Origin: Cryptomeria japonica | Lineage: Eukaryota; Streptophyta; Pinopsida; Cupressales; Cupressaceae | Reading direction: 5' to 3' | Assembly: GCF_030272615.1 (NCBI RefSeq) | Contig: NC_081415.1 | Location: 267,827,425-267,891,424 of the forward strand | Length of the DNA stretch: 64,000 nucleotides | Shown: positions 37,589 through 47,585 of the stretch, piece after piece | Numbering within the stretch: position 1 is the first letter of the stretch | Layout: each line of letters starts with the position of its first letter | Notes under the pieces: model-generated | What the model saw: only the letters and a program-made list of their open reading frames with translations | Told to the model about the DNA's origin: nothing | Databases searched by the model: none | Program-made: the position numbers and the translations under genes

Positions 37589-39106
37589 GCAGAGTACGGG
37601 GGGCCCGCGGGTCCCCTCACCTCCGCGGTCCTGCGCATGCAGGGCCGCAGGGGTGATGGGACCCGTGGTCCCCACCCCGCAACCCTCCTTATTATCATAA
37701 TAAAATGCAAGCCTTTTTCCATTAAGTTTTAAAATTGATTTTTTTTAGTATTTCGAAATTTGAAGTTTTAATTTGTTTTTCTTTTTAAAAAAATAATAAT
37801 CTAAGTTAATTAGCATTTAGTTAATTTTTTTTAAGTTGATAATAATGACATTTAGGAAATGATGATTTTTTTTTCCTTAGTGTAAATTTAAGGATATTGA
37901 CTTTCAATTAAAAATGGGATTAATGTGTAGCAAGATTAATTCTTCTAAAAAGAATCGTTGGGACACTTGATTGGTCCTTAGAGATTAACTTACCTTATTA
38001 CAAATACTTAGATTTAATCGTTATTTTGGATTCGTTAAGTCATCTTACATCAAAGATTAATTGCTTTCGTTAATGGTTCATAGCATGCGAATTATTTATA
38101 GGATAATTATATCTTTCATGCAATTACTATTATGCAAGTTTCATTTGTTATGCAAATTACACTTCAAGTAGTTACTTCAATTAATTACGCTTTCATTTTC
38201 GTTATTCGTAGTTAGATAACTAAATAAAGGAAGTTGGAAAAACCAAAACTAGCAGCGTTTGGTATATATGGTGCCTCTGGGTCACGCTTATGGGTAATGC
38301 CGTCGTGTTGAACTACTGCACTTAACGCCTAATAAAGCTGCATTAACGACGTCTGTGGCATCGTCCCTATAAATCGTCGGGGAGTAATAAGGGACATTTG
38401 GAAGTTAAAAATCCAAGGGGCGGGTAATCCCTCTTGGATCGATAATTTAATAAGATAACTTTTAAATGAATTTCACATCCGTTGAGATAAACCATAGCAA
38501 ACCCTTCTTAGGGATGGTCAAGTTAAAAGCTCTTGTGAAATTTACTTTATTTATTTATTTATTTATTCACCTCGAAGGGATATTGGTGATTTGCAATTGG
38601 GTGACGCTCATGATAAGTATTAGGTTCTAATTATTTTGTTTAGGCCACAAGCAATAGGCCATCTTGAGCCTTCGCTTAAGTGCTACCTTTGTGGGTAGCA
38701 ACCGCAGAGAAACTGTCTGGGACACTGACCCTAGAAAGGGTTGCGTACCCACAAATCAGTTTACATCAAACCATAGATTAGAAAATAGAACTACATACTT
38801 TACGCCTTGATCCCGTGCCGAAGCGGGTATGTAGGCAGTCTTGGGACGGAGTTGTCCCTCGTACTCAGGCGTTCGTGGGTGGGGTCTAGGCTTGGTTGAG
38901 TAAGAATCCTAAATTGAAAGATAAGATAATCAAACTTAATTCAATGCATACTCGGAAGGAATCCCGTATGGATTTGCTTGACTTCCCGAGGCTTTAAGCC
39001 AAATTCCGAGGCGGAATTCAAGCTTGTATTATTTTCTTATTACTCCTAAGGACGGCGACCTCGGTGCATTCTTGTTAGAAGAATGTAGTACTTAGTGAGT
39101 GGCTCA

Positions 39107-39301
39107 GGACCCGAATGGTCCCGATGAGTCTAAGTCTCTGGCCAGAGCATCTCCTATCCCGTTTGGATGGATGCCTACCTCGTATGGGTAGATGCCTATC
39201 CCGTATTGGATAGATCGAAATTACGTCCTGTATGGACAATTGCCTAACCCGTATGGTTAGAAGCTCATCCCGAATGGATGAATGCCCAATCCTATTTGGA
39301 T
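39107..39301 (+). repeat. Array of eight short hairpins with covarying stems
   Basis: The repeated pattern is a 4-6 bp stem around a 5-6 nt loop, usually CGTAT or CGAAT. Stems are GGACC/GGTCC (39107-39121), CTATCC/GGATGG (39154-39170), CTACCT/GGGTAG (39175-39191), CTATCC/GGATAG (39196-39213), GTCC/GGAC (39225-39237), CTAACC/GGTTAG (39244-39260), TCATCC/GGATGA (39265-39281) and ATCC/GGAT (39289-39301). A 12 bp palindrome CTCTGGCCAGAG (39136-39147) lies among them, and spacers often read 'atgcc'. The same stem position is A-T, C-G or T-A in different units, so pairing is kept while sequence changes. The array lies downstream of the TATA box and close to the 3' end of the probable LTR, so it would fall in the R-U5 leader of the transcript. 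Confidence 0.75.
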
Positions 39302-39398
39302 GGATGCCCAGAGTATGCAATTGAATAAAACATAATAAAGGAAAAAAAAAAAAATATATACTCAAATTTTGTTGGATGAAAGTTGGTGGGTTATTACA

Positions 39399-40237
39399 AC
39401 ATTAATCACGTCATGCCATTGTTTTGACCTATTTCATTCATTTTCTCCTTTCTAGGGTTTAATAATTCTTTAATTATTAATCATTTACTAGTATTTTTCT
39501 TACGCCTTTATTTTGGTACCTCCATTGATGTGGGATTTATGAATTTTATTAAATGTGTAACTTTTCCTCTCACATTAACTGTGAAGAGAATCTCTCTAAT
39601 ACGCTCTTTGTTTCTTTCTAATTTGTAAGCTTGTAATAGCATATCCTATGTGTGGTCAATTACATAAGAATGGAAACATTTATTGATAAAAAAGTAATCT
39701 ATTCAAGATTCAAAGCTTTTAGCAATGTCAAATTATATGTAAAGCATTATGAACTGAGAACTAGGTTATTAAGATTGCCAAAAACCCAATACAAGTAGCC
39801 CTAATATCTTTCTTTTATAAGGGGTTTGGTGTCAATCCCTAGAACTTAGAATTCTTAGCTTTAAATTTGTTAGTTGTAACTAGAAGAACATTGTCTGTTC
39901 CAATTGGATTTTTTTTTAAATAATCCTAGTAATAGGTGTAGTTTTTTTTTAAAGTGGGTGAGACTAGCTACAAGACTTGGGTGTTTGTGACATAATAACT
40001 AAACTCCTTGGTAAGACACAAAGAAACACTTTGTTTTTCATAAAAATAATGTAGTCATAGGAGTTGAGACAACATTGTCTATTGCCCATCCCATATGGCT
40101 CTCTCCTAAGGAATTATTAACTGCAAGCTTGCAATTATAGCTAAAGTGAAGTGAAATTTACATGATTATTTCATAGTGTACAAAAATTCCAGAACTGAAC
40201 TAATCACTAAGTATTTTGATGCCCACACTTTACCCTT
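39399..40237. other. No gene seen
   Basis: AT-rich sequence with no recognisable protein, RNA or repeat; only short accidental frames are present. Confidence 0.6.
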
Positions 40238-40567
40238 AAATCTGTGAGAGTTGAGAAATACAACACCACAGGAGCCTAAAGATCTTTGCAAGCTAAATAA
40301 CCATAATAAAGTATTCCTAGAGAATAATCTGGAAAGAAAACCCATATATCTGGAAAGTACACAGGACAAGCTTTCCAATGATATAAAGTTTTCGAAAAAC
40401 GGAGTTTGGATGCTCATTCTATGGCTCCTGGAGTGCAAAAAAGAGACCCCACTTTGACTGGAAAAAAAAATAGTCAAACAGAAAAATTGGAAAAATATTC
40501 CAACACCACAAGGTCCGGCTCGGAACCAGCTTTTCGACGCCTATTCATTTTCAAAAAAGGGACTCTA

Positions 40568-41030
40568 TATGCTCAAGATATGGCCAAAAAATGAACCCCC
40601 CTTAAAGAGACAAGAGGGGTGGAGGTCCGGTGGTAGGAGCCTGGTGGAGGTGGCCCATGGGCGGCGCTCTTGTGGCAGGTGGGTGGCACGGTGGTAGTTG
40701 GGTGGTGGCGCAATGGTGGTCGGGGTTGTTTCCGGTGGCACGGGATGTTTCCGATGGCGGCGAGGGGTCGACGGGCGGCGCAGGGAGGAGGCGTCGAGCG
40801 GGGCAGTGCAGCGGTGGGCGGGCTTGCGCAAGGTTTCTAACGGGTGGCGTAGTGCAGCGGGGGCCGGAGGGGTGCTGTGGCGGCGGGGGTTGGAAAGGCA
40901 ATGTCGGCGGGGGCAGGGAAGGCAGACGCCAACGGCTGGCGGTGTCAGAACCGCCGGCGGCGCCAGACCTGCAGCAAGTCAGGGGGCCCCACGGTACCCT
41001 GCGTACCATGGGGAAACCCCCCAACAAAAA
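40568..41030 (-). other. GC-rich internal block of the small LTR element
   Basis: The base composition changes sharply to GC-rich between two T/A-homopolymer-rich stretches. The minus strand has an open frame of up to 141 codons, Pro/Arg/Ser-rich (MVRRVPWGPLTCCRSGAAGG onward), and the plus strand has two overlapping Gly-rich frames. Open frames in several phases are expected in such GC-rich sequence. I do not recognise a protein. At 40986-41018 the sequence can fold: CCCCACGGTAC pairs with GTACCATGGGG, with one mismatch around a short loop. This may be a transduced or captured sequence. Confidence 0.45.
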
Positions 41031-41432
41031 TTTTGTTAAAAAAAACTTTTTTTGTTGTTTTTCAAATTTTTTTTAAAATTTTTTTTTTATTTTTTTCAAA
41101 AAATCAAAAGATCGGCCTGCATGCTATAAAAAGGCAAAAATTATTTTTTTTGAAAAAAAAATTTCTCGAACTGTGTGTCAGGATCGTACAGCCTAGTACT
41201 AGAGAAAAAATACTCCTAAAGGCTCAGGAGCCAAAAATGGTCAAGTTTTATATGACTATAGGGTTTTGGGGCCTTCTAAGCACAATGGTGAGGTCCATTT
41301 AGGCCCAAAGTGCTCAAAAAAAAAGGCATATCCCTAAGTACATAAAAAACTTCCTTAAACCCCAGATCTACTTCCAATGCAAAAAATCTCAAAACAAGAA
41401 CAGATAGCTGCAAATATGAATCTATGATACCA

Positions 41433-41799
41433 TGTGAGAGTTGAGAAATACAACACCACAAGAGCCTAAAGATCTCTGGAAGCTGAATAACCTGTTACAA
41501 GGAGAAGCAAGGAAGCAAATAACAAAAAAGCAATACACAGAAAATATGCTCAAAAAGATGAGAGCTCAATATTCAAAATATATGTAATGTGATAATGGAA
41601 TAATACAAAGGAAAAGAATTCAACCTCTAATAGGTCAAGAAACCCTAAAAAAGAAAACCTAGGCTTGCACATAATAATTAATAAAAGAATTAATTATTAT
41701 GCACCTAAAGTTAGCTTAAGTGTAAAAGAGATAAAGGGAACTTAAATAATTAAACAGATATTGTTTAATTAATCAAGTAAATACCCGAATACTCTAACA
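41433..41799 (-). repeat. 5' LTR (367 bp) of the minus-strand element
   Basis: TG...CA ends, read on the minus strand, with short inverted termini TGTTAGAG/CTCTCACA. It abuts the primer-binding site at 41421-41432. Only its last 60 bp recur at the other end (40243-40302). Confidence 0.8.
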
Positions 41800-42034
41800 A
41801 AATCAATCCATAATAAACCTACTCTGAAAGGGGTCCACTTTAATATCCAACCACACATGATATATTTTCATCAAATGAAACATTCATTAATGAGAAAAAA
41901 TAATGTTAGAAGACAAAAATGAGAAAATCCAAACTCAGAAACTCATGCACAAGCCTAACTAAAACTTGGAAACTTACAAAAGAAAGGAGTTGAGATCTTA
42001 ATGTCACAACAATATCATATCCACATGTACATTG

Positions 42035-43057
42035 TGTTGGCCATTGACACTCATTTGGTAAGGTAAATTGCATTTAGGCTTGTCATTGATGGCAACTCAT
42101 CTTCTGGTGTTGATAATTCTTATCGGGATTCAATGTCTCATCATTTTGTATTGTTTGGGCCAACGGGTATACACTATACACAACCGGTACATACACTATA
42201 CTTTATTCTTAATAACCGGTTAGTCTTGGTACTGGTAACGTGTAATTTGGAACTCAGTTAAGTATGGGACCCGGTTAAGATATTTTGGGACCCCGGTAAT
42301 ATCTTTGAAGGAATTTATGGCAACGTGTGAAGGCCGCCACCAACATGATCATCAGATAATGTATGATATATTTTATGATCTGGCAGTTGACAGGATTATT
42401 TTCTCATTGAGGCCGACGTGGTGAAAAGTTAAAGGGTATTTAAGGGAGATATCTTAGCGATGGATTTAAGGTTAATGAAATGTGATTTAGGATGTGAATC
42501 AGTCAAAGATTGATGGTATGTGATTTGTTCAACAAGTAAAACTTTTGTGTGCAGTTTCACGTGCGCAGTTCCAATCGGTAGTAGAACAAGGCAGAACAGA
42601 GTATCAGTAAACTGGTTCACAGAGGAGGTTGACAGAGCATAAACCGGAACTTATCCGGTATGGTCAAATGCAATCTATAAGTTCATTTTTGTTTGTAATC
42701 ATTGTATAATGTTATGTAAGTCAACGAGACTTATGTTTGAGCAGTGAGCTCTAGGCGATGAGCCTAATTGCATGTACAATCCCTTTATGTAATATTTGTA
42801 TACCTTGATCAAGTATATAGATATTGTGGGTATCAACCCCATCGTGGTTTTCCTTTTACAGGGTTTTCAACGTATAATATTGGTGTTATGGTTGTGCTTC
42901 TTTATGTGTTATTTGGCTTATGTAGTTTAATTATATTTATTGTTAACCAGTTCATATGCAATAGGTACAGAAATTCATTTACTAGTAGAACACTGATTCA
43001 CACCCCCCCCCCGCCTGCCCCCACCCCCCCATCTCTCAGTGTTCTTGGATTCCAATA
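42035..43057 (+). repeat. 5' LTR of the outer element
   Basis: Starts TGTTGGCCATTGACACTC. The end '...ggattccaata' has lost the final CA (usually CAACA). It contains 'gggtatttaaggg' (about 42434) as the likely TATA region, several 'accggt' motifs, a 'gagcagtgagctctagg' block, a 'cgtggttttcc' block and a terminal C-run before 'tctctcagtgttcttgga'. Confidence 0.85.
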
Positions 43058-43071
43058 ATTGGTATCAAAGC
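43058..43071 (+). promoter_or_regulatory. Primer-binding site of the outer element
   Basis: ATTGGTATCAAAGC matches the plant initiator-tRNA-Met complementary site (usual form TGGTATCAGAGC) with one difference and directly follows the 5' LTR. Confidence 0.85.
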
Positions 43072-43125
43072 CTAGTTCCTTGGAAGAAGTTTAACCACTT
43101 GAGGAAGATTTGAAACTTGGAATCA

Positions 43126-44239
43126 ATGGAAACCAGTCTGCAACAATAGCTTCAACTTGCTCTTAAGGATCTTGATAATGAACAAATGGAAAATAGTAAA
43201 CTAAAGAATGAACTAATGCAAGCTAGAGAATACATCATTTCATTGCAAGGAAAGCTTTCAGTTGTTCTAGCCAAGAGGAAGGAACTTTGTGATCAACTGC
43301 ATAATCAGAGTAGTGATGAAGAAGATGCCTTGAAAGACCAATGTCAGAAACCCATTCAGGAGAACACTATCTTAAACAATGAGATGCAAGCCCTAACCAT
43401 GAGAATGTGAAGAGAAATTGAAGAACAAGAAGAAGAATGAAGAAAACTTAGCTCAAGCATTGAAGGACAGATCTGAGGAACGCAATAGACTAACACATGA
43501 GAATGACATGTTGAAACTTGAGTTGATTCAGTCATGAAATAATAAACAAGAACTTGAGAGATAGATCATAATCATGAGAGATGATTTAGTCACTGCAAAT
43601 GAGTACAAAGACAAGTTCAAAGCCAACTCTACAAAACTTGATGAACTGCTAAAGAGTCGGAGAGATGCTAATGACAAGAGAGGTCTTGGTTATGAAGAAG
43701 GAGAAAGCTCTGGTACTGCACAACAAGATTAATCATCCGGTCAGAAGCAGAATCATGCCAACAACCAGAACCAGAAATCACCAATAAGACAGCCTAATGC
43801 TCACAAATTCAATGGAACATGCTTTGTTTATAATAAATATGGTCATATAAAAAATCAATGCAAAAATAGGAACAATCAGAATAATGCATCATTCACCGAT
43901 CTTGGAAATGTTAAATGTCATGCATGTAGTAGATTTGGTCATATGGCTAATCAATGCAGATCAAAAAGAAATCAAGGAAATCAAGGGTACAACAAAGAAA
44001 TTCAAAAGAACAATATTTTCTGTTATGCATGCAACAAGATTGGACATATTGCGAAGTATTGCAGTAGTAAGAACCCACCAGTAGCTAATGGAAATGTAGA
44101 TGAGAAGGGAAAGGCAAAGGTTGAAGATATCAGAAAACAACATGAGAGAAGATGGGTTAGGAGATCAGATACTCAACCAACAAAACAATCAGTAGAACCA
44201 TCAGGTCCTGCACCAGAAGTAGGAACAACTGGTAACTAA
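43126..44239 (+). pseudogene. Copia gag remnant: coiled coil plus three zinc knuckles
   Basis: ATG at 43126 opens METSLQQ, a stop (TAG, 43147), then a charged, helical, probably coiled-coil region (LKDLDNEQMENSKLKNELMQ, about 43150-43700) with a frameshift near 43405 and further stops. The linker GLGYEEGESSGTAQQ is typical of conifer-type copia gag. Three CCHC units follow: CFVYNKYGHIKNQC (43820, second Cys lost), CHACSRFGHMANQC (43916) and CYACNKIGHIAKYC (44021). Gag packages element RNA into virus-like particles, and the knuckles bind nucleic acid. The usual N-terminal UBN2 capsid-like domain, seen in the inner element, is absent. The frame ends with TAA at 44237-44239. Confidence 0.8.
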
Positions 44240-44613
44240 GGCACCCTACCTTAGGGGTAGGCAAATCATTGAAGATCATGCAAACATCCTGGATTAGGTT
44301 TGTGGTTAAAGAATTCTGATTGCGGATGGATACTCAAGCGATTTCGAGTGTTTACAGAATGTCTATGCAGAATTCATAATATGGTTAGTTTCTCCAACAA
44401 CATTTATGATAGTGAAAAATTAGGGTTAATGGCGATAAAAGGGAAAAAGTTAAGCCATTTCCTCACATAGCGATCGAGCATTTTGAAGAGCAATTTCCAG
44501 AGCATTTCAAGAGCCCAAAAGCTATTTGTGAGAGCATCTACATTTGAAGAGAATTTCATCATCTCACAGAATCTTGAGGTATTTATCATTTGCAGAAACC
44601 CTAGTTATCTATC

Positions 44614-47585
44614 ATGGCTTCTTCATCAAATGTTAATACTCCTTTGGTGGTGGAAATCAAGAACCGCCCCCATCCTGAATTTAAGAAGCACCCTTTCAAA
44701 TCTCTTTTGGATGATCCTTTGGGATCATTCTCAAGCGTTTGTCATGGTGTTCTTCACATCGAAGACATTAGGGCATACATTCATTGTGACATTGAGGAGC
44801 TTGGGAGCTACTAGTTCTCCTGCATATTCACTAAAAATCTGATTACCGACAATCAGTTGAAGCCGAAATTCGCCCATTTGTAGAGGAAGGGTTTTACCTA
44901 GTTTATGGACTTTCTGACATTTAACGAAGTTGAATGGGTCTGATATATTCTTAGCTGCATTCATGAAGAATTCATTTGGTTGGACCAGCATTGCAAAATC
45001 ACTGAGGAGGTCATCAAAAATATCACATGTCTTCATAAGGTTGGAGGTATGCCCGGCCCTAGGTCAAAACTCTCCAACACCGAACTTTGCAAACTCACCA
45101 GCGCCACCTTTGATGGTCGATCAATGAGAGTTGATGACATAAGAGATATTGATGTGAAATTTGCAGCAATAATAATCAAATACAAAGTTTATCAGTCAAA
45201 CCGGTTGAACTCTGTCTTCGGTAACATCTTTATTGCACATCAAATGGTGAAGGAGGGCACACACTATGACCTGTGCAATGTAATGCTGAAGGAGTTAATG
45301 ACTAATCTTCAGAAAATAAAGCAAGACAAGAAAAACACTTTCTGGTATGTATCTTTTGTTATATGTTTGGCATTTTACTTTTTGAATATGATTCCCAGTT
45401 ATGGTAAAATACAGTGGACTTTTGATAGACCGATAGCCACTCAGATAGCACAAATTTTGGATAGTCAAGGTGATAAGCAACAAAAGGCTAATGTATGGGC
45501 ATTTTCAAAACCTTCCAAGAAGAGATGAAAAACAGGGCTAGAGTTCCTAAAGAAATTATAGAAAAATATAAAGATACTATTTGTTTTATGGTAAATAAAG
45601 ATGAATGCATGATGGAGGCAATTCAACCTAGAACAGTCTAGATCATGCCAATGGGCTATGAAATGAATGAGGCCACATTGGAAGCTTATGCACAACACTT
45701 ATTGAAAGCTCCATTTGATGAAAAAGAAGAAAAAATTGGCACAACTTAGGAAAAAGAATTAAAGGTTCATCAGGAACAAGTTGCACTGACAATAAGAAAT
45801 AAAATGACAAGGGTTGCAGCTAAAAATTTAATCAGTGAGCGTGACAGGGCCAAAATTGAACAAAAGGCCAAAATTATTAAGACCCAAAGAAAGGAAGAGA
45901 TGAAGCAGAAAAGAAAGGAGGAGAGAGAAGCAAAGAAGGTAGCTCAGGCCACTCAGAATGTGGTCCCAATTTCTACATAATCATCCAAACAACCAAAAGC
46001 ACCATCTGATGAGCCTGCCAGTCCTAAGCCAAAAGAATAAGTGAAAAGAAAACAAAAAGTGGCTAGGCAGTATATGACTATTTCTTCAGAGGAGACTGAA
46101 TCAGATGAAGAAATCAAGAAAACTCCGAAGACAAAAGGTGTTTTTGTAAGGGTTGTGAGGGAGAAGAAAGAAGAACAGAAGATAGAACCGACCAAGGAGC
46201 CTCTCAGGAATACACCCAAAATCACCATTGTACATAAGCGAAAGCCAAAGACTGATGAGCAATCTAAACCGGAAGCAAAAAGGAGAACCGGTAAGAAGAA
46301 ATTAGACACTCAAGATATTATTGATCAGATTATTAATGATGGTAATTTGGATAACATTTCCACATTCTTTAATAATTTTGATGATAAAGATAAGAAGCAG
46401 TTAAAGGAAGCTATTGTTTTATATCTTGATTCTTTTAGTAGGACATTGATTGAGTTAGAGAAAATTTTGCCTAAGGAACTGGATGATAAATTAGAGGTCA
46501 AAAAATTACATGCTCAAACTCTGGACCGATAAATAAAAGAGACAGAATTGGTTAATCTTTGTCCATCAATAACCCCACCAGAGATAGCAAATTTAATTAA
46601 TAAGACAGGTTCATCTGAATTCAATCCTAAACACCGGATAAATAACTTGATGTTAGAAAGATTTAAGGAAATCCAGAAAGAGACAATTGGTATTTGGGTA
46701 AGAATTCTTTTAAGTCTTGGATATGAGTTGAGTCCCAACTTTGTACAGTCACTGAATATTCAATTACTAGGGGATAAGGAACTGGTGAAAGCAGATGAAC
46801 AGAATGTAAATATAAATCCACCAGTTAGCAAGTCCAATTTTGGAACTGAGGATACTCAGAATCCTCCGACAAAAAATGTATAGGATGCAGAGGCAGATAT
46901 TGTAAAAGATAAAGATAATAAGGATAAAGATACTGATAATAAGGTTTTTGAGGATGCACCAGAATAGGATAAGGTACCAAGTGGCGAACCCACCGGTACA
47001 CAGGAGATAAAGGTTACAGAGGTTAAGTCACTGACAAACAAAGGCAAGGAAACAGTGACAAACTTCTCTTTGAGCTTGGCAATTGACACATCATCATTAG
47101 CCAAAGGGAAAGTGCCACAATTTCCTATCAATTTTGAAAAGCCATATCACATGATATCTCTAGAAGAGAAAATTTTGGCCACTGCAACACTCCAGGCACA
47201 AGCATAATAGGAATTGGTCCAGGAGGAATCAAAGGATGGACGGCTGAATCATAATACTATTGAAGTTTTGAACTGGTTAGTACCAAATTTATAGGCATAG
47301 GAGAGCACAAGCTCATTCGATAAACTACAAGAGATCATTGATTTCATTCCTAATCAATTTGATTCTTTGGTTAAGATTTCAATAACTGAGGCTAAGAATA
47401 AATTTGTAGAAGCTTGGAAGTAGACATTTCTGCAGATGATTGCATTAGAGAAGAGTAAACTTCAAACATGCCTACAGTCCATTGATGCAATATTGGCAGA
47501 AGGTGGAAAGATTTATAAGACTTGTCTAGATTTTCCAAAGCTTACTGCTCACTTAGACAAGCAAATTTCAGATTGTGAGGATAAT
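44614..47585 (+). pseudogene. Long unidentified extra ORF of the outer element, part 1
   Basis: A single protein can be followed for about 990 codons, in one frame at 44614-45528 and, after a one-base shift, another at 45525-47585, broken by about 15 stops. It starts MASSSNVNTPLVVEIKNRPH. The first 300 residues look globular (TEEVIKNITCLHKVGG, DLCNVMLKELMTNLQKIKQD). A Lys/Glu-rich, coiled-coil-like linker follows (KTQRKEEMKQKRKEEREAKK) with basic clusters such as KRRTGKKK that could be nuclear signals. Then come helical segments (LDTQDIIDQIINDGNLDNIS), an acidic Asp/Lys stretch and a C-terminal helical part. I see no protease, integrase, RT, RNase H, envelope or chromodomain motif. Its length and position suggest an element-encoded accessory protein. 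The nested element interrupts it at 47585. Confidence 0.65.

Larger units (their letters stand above)
40243..41799 (-). mobile_element. Small minus-strand copia-type LTR element with AAATC target duplication
   Basis: On the minus strand an LTR begins TGTTAGAGTATTCGGG and ends CAACTCTCACA (41799 to 41433). A tRNA-iMet-type primer site TGGTATCATAGA follows directly (41432-41421). The opposite end, at 40243, carries 60 bp of the same LTR end (four differences by eye). The whole is flanked by identical AAATC repeats (40238-40242 and 41800-41804). The far LTR is truncated and the interior has no gag or pol, so the element is non-autonomous and internally deleted. The interior contains a GC-rich block (40568-41030). 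LTR, primer site and target duplication together make the borders secure. Confidence 0.85.

Noticed and set aside
40602-41076. Overlapping frames of 141, 148, 113 and 141 codons in the GC-rich block
   Set aside because: Gly/Trp/Arg-rich on one strand and Pro-rich on the other, in several phases at once; typical of GC-rich non-coding sequence. Retained only as part of the LTR element's interior.
40243-41799. Reading the 60 bp direct repeat as a simple segmental duplication
   Set aside because: The AAATC flanks, the TG/CA ends and the adjoining TGGTATCA primer site fit LTR termini much better.
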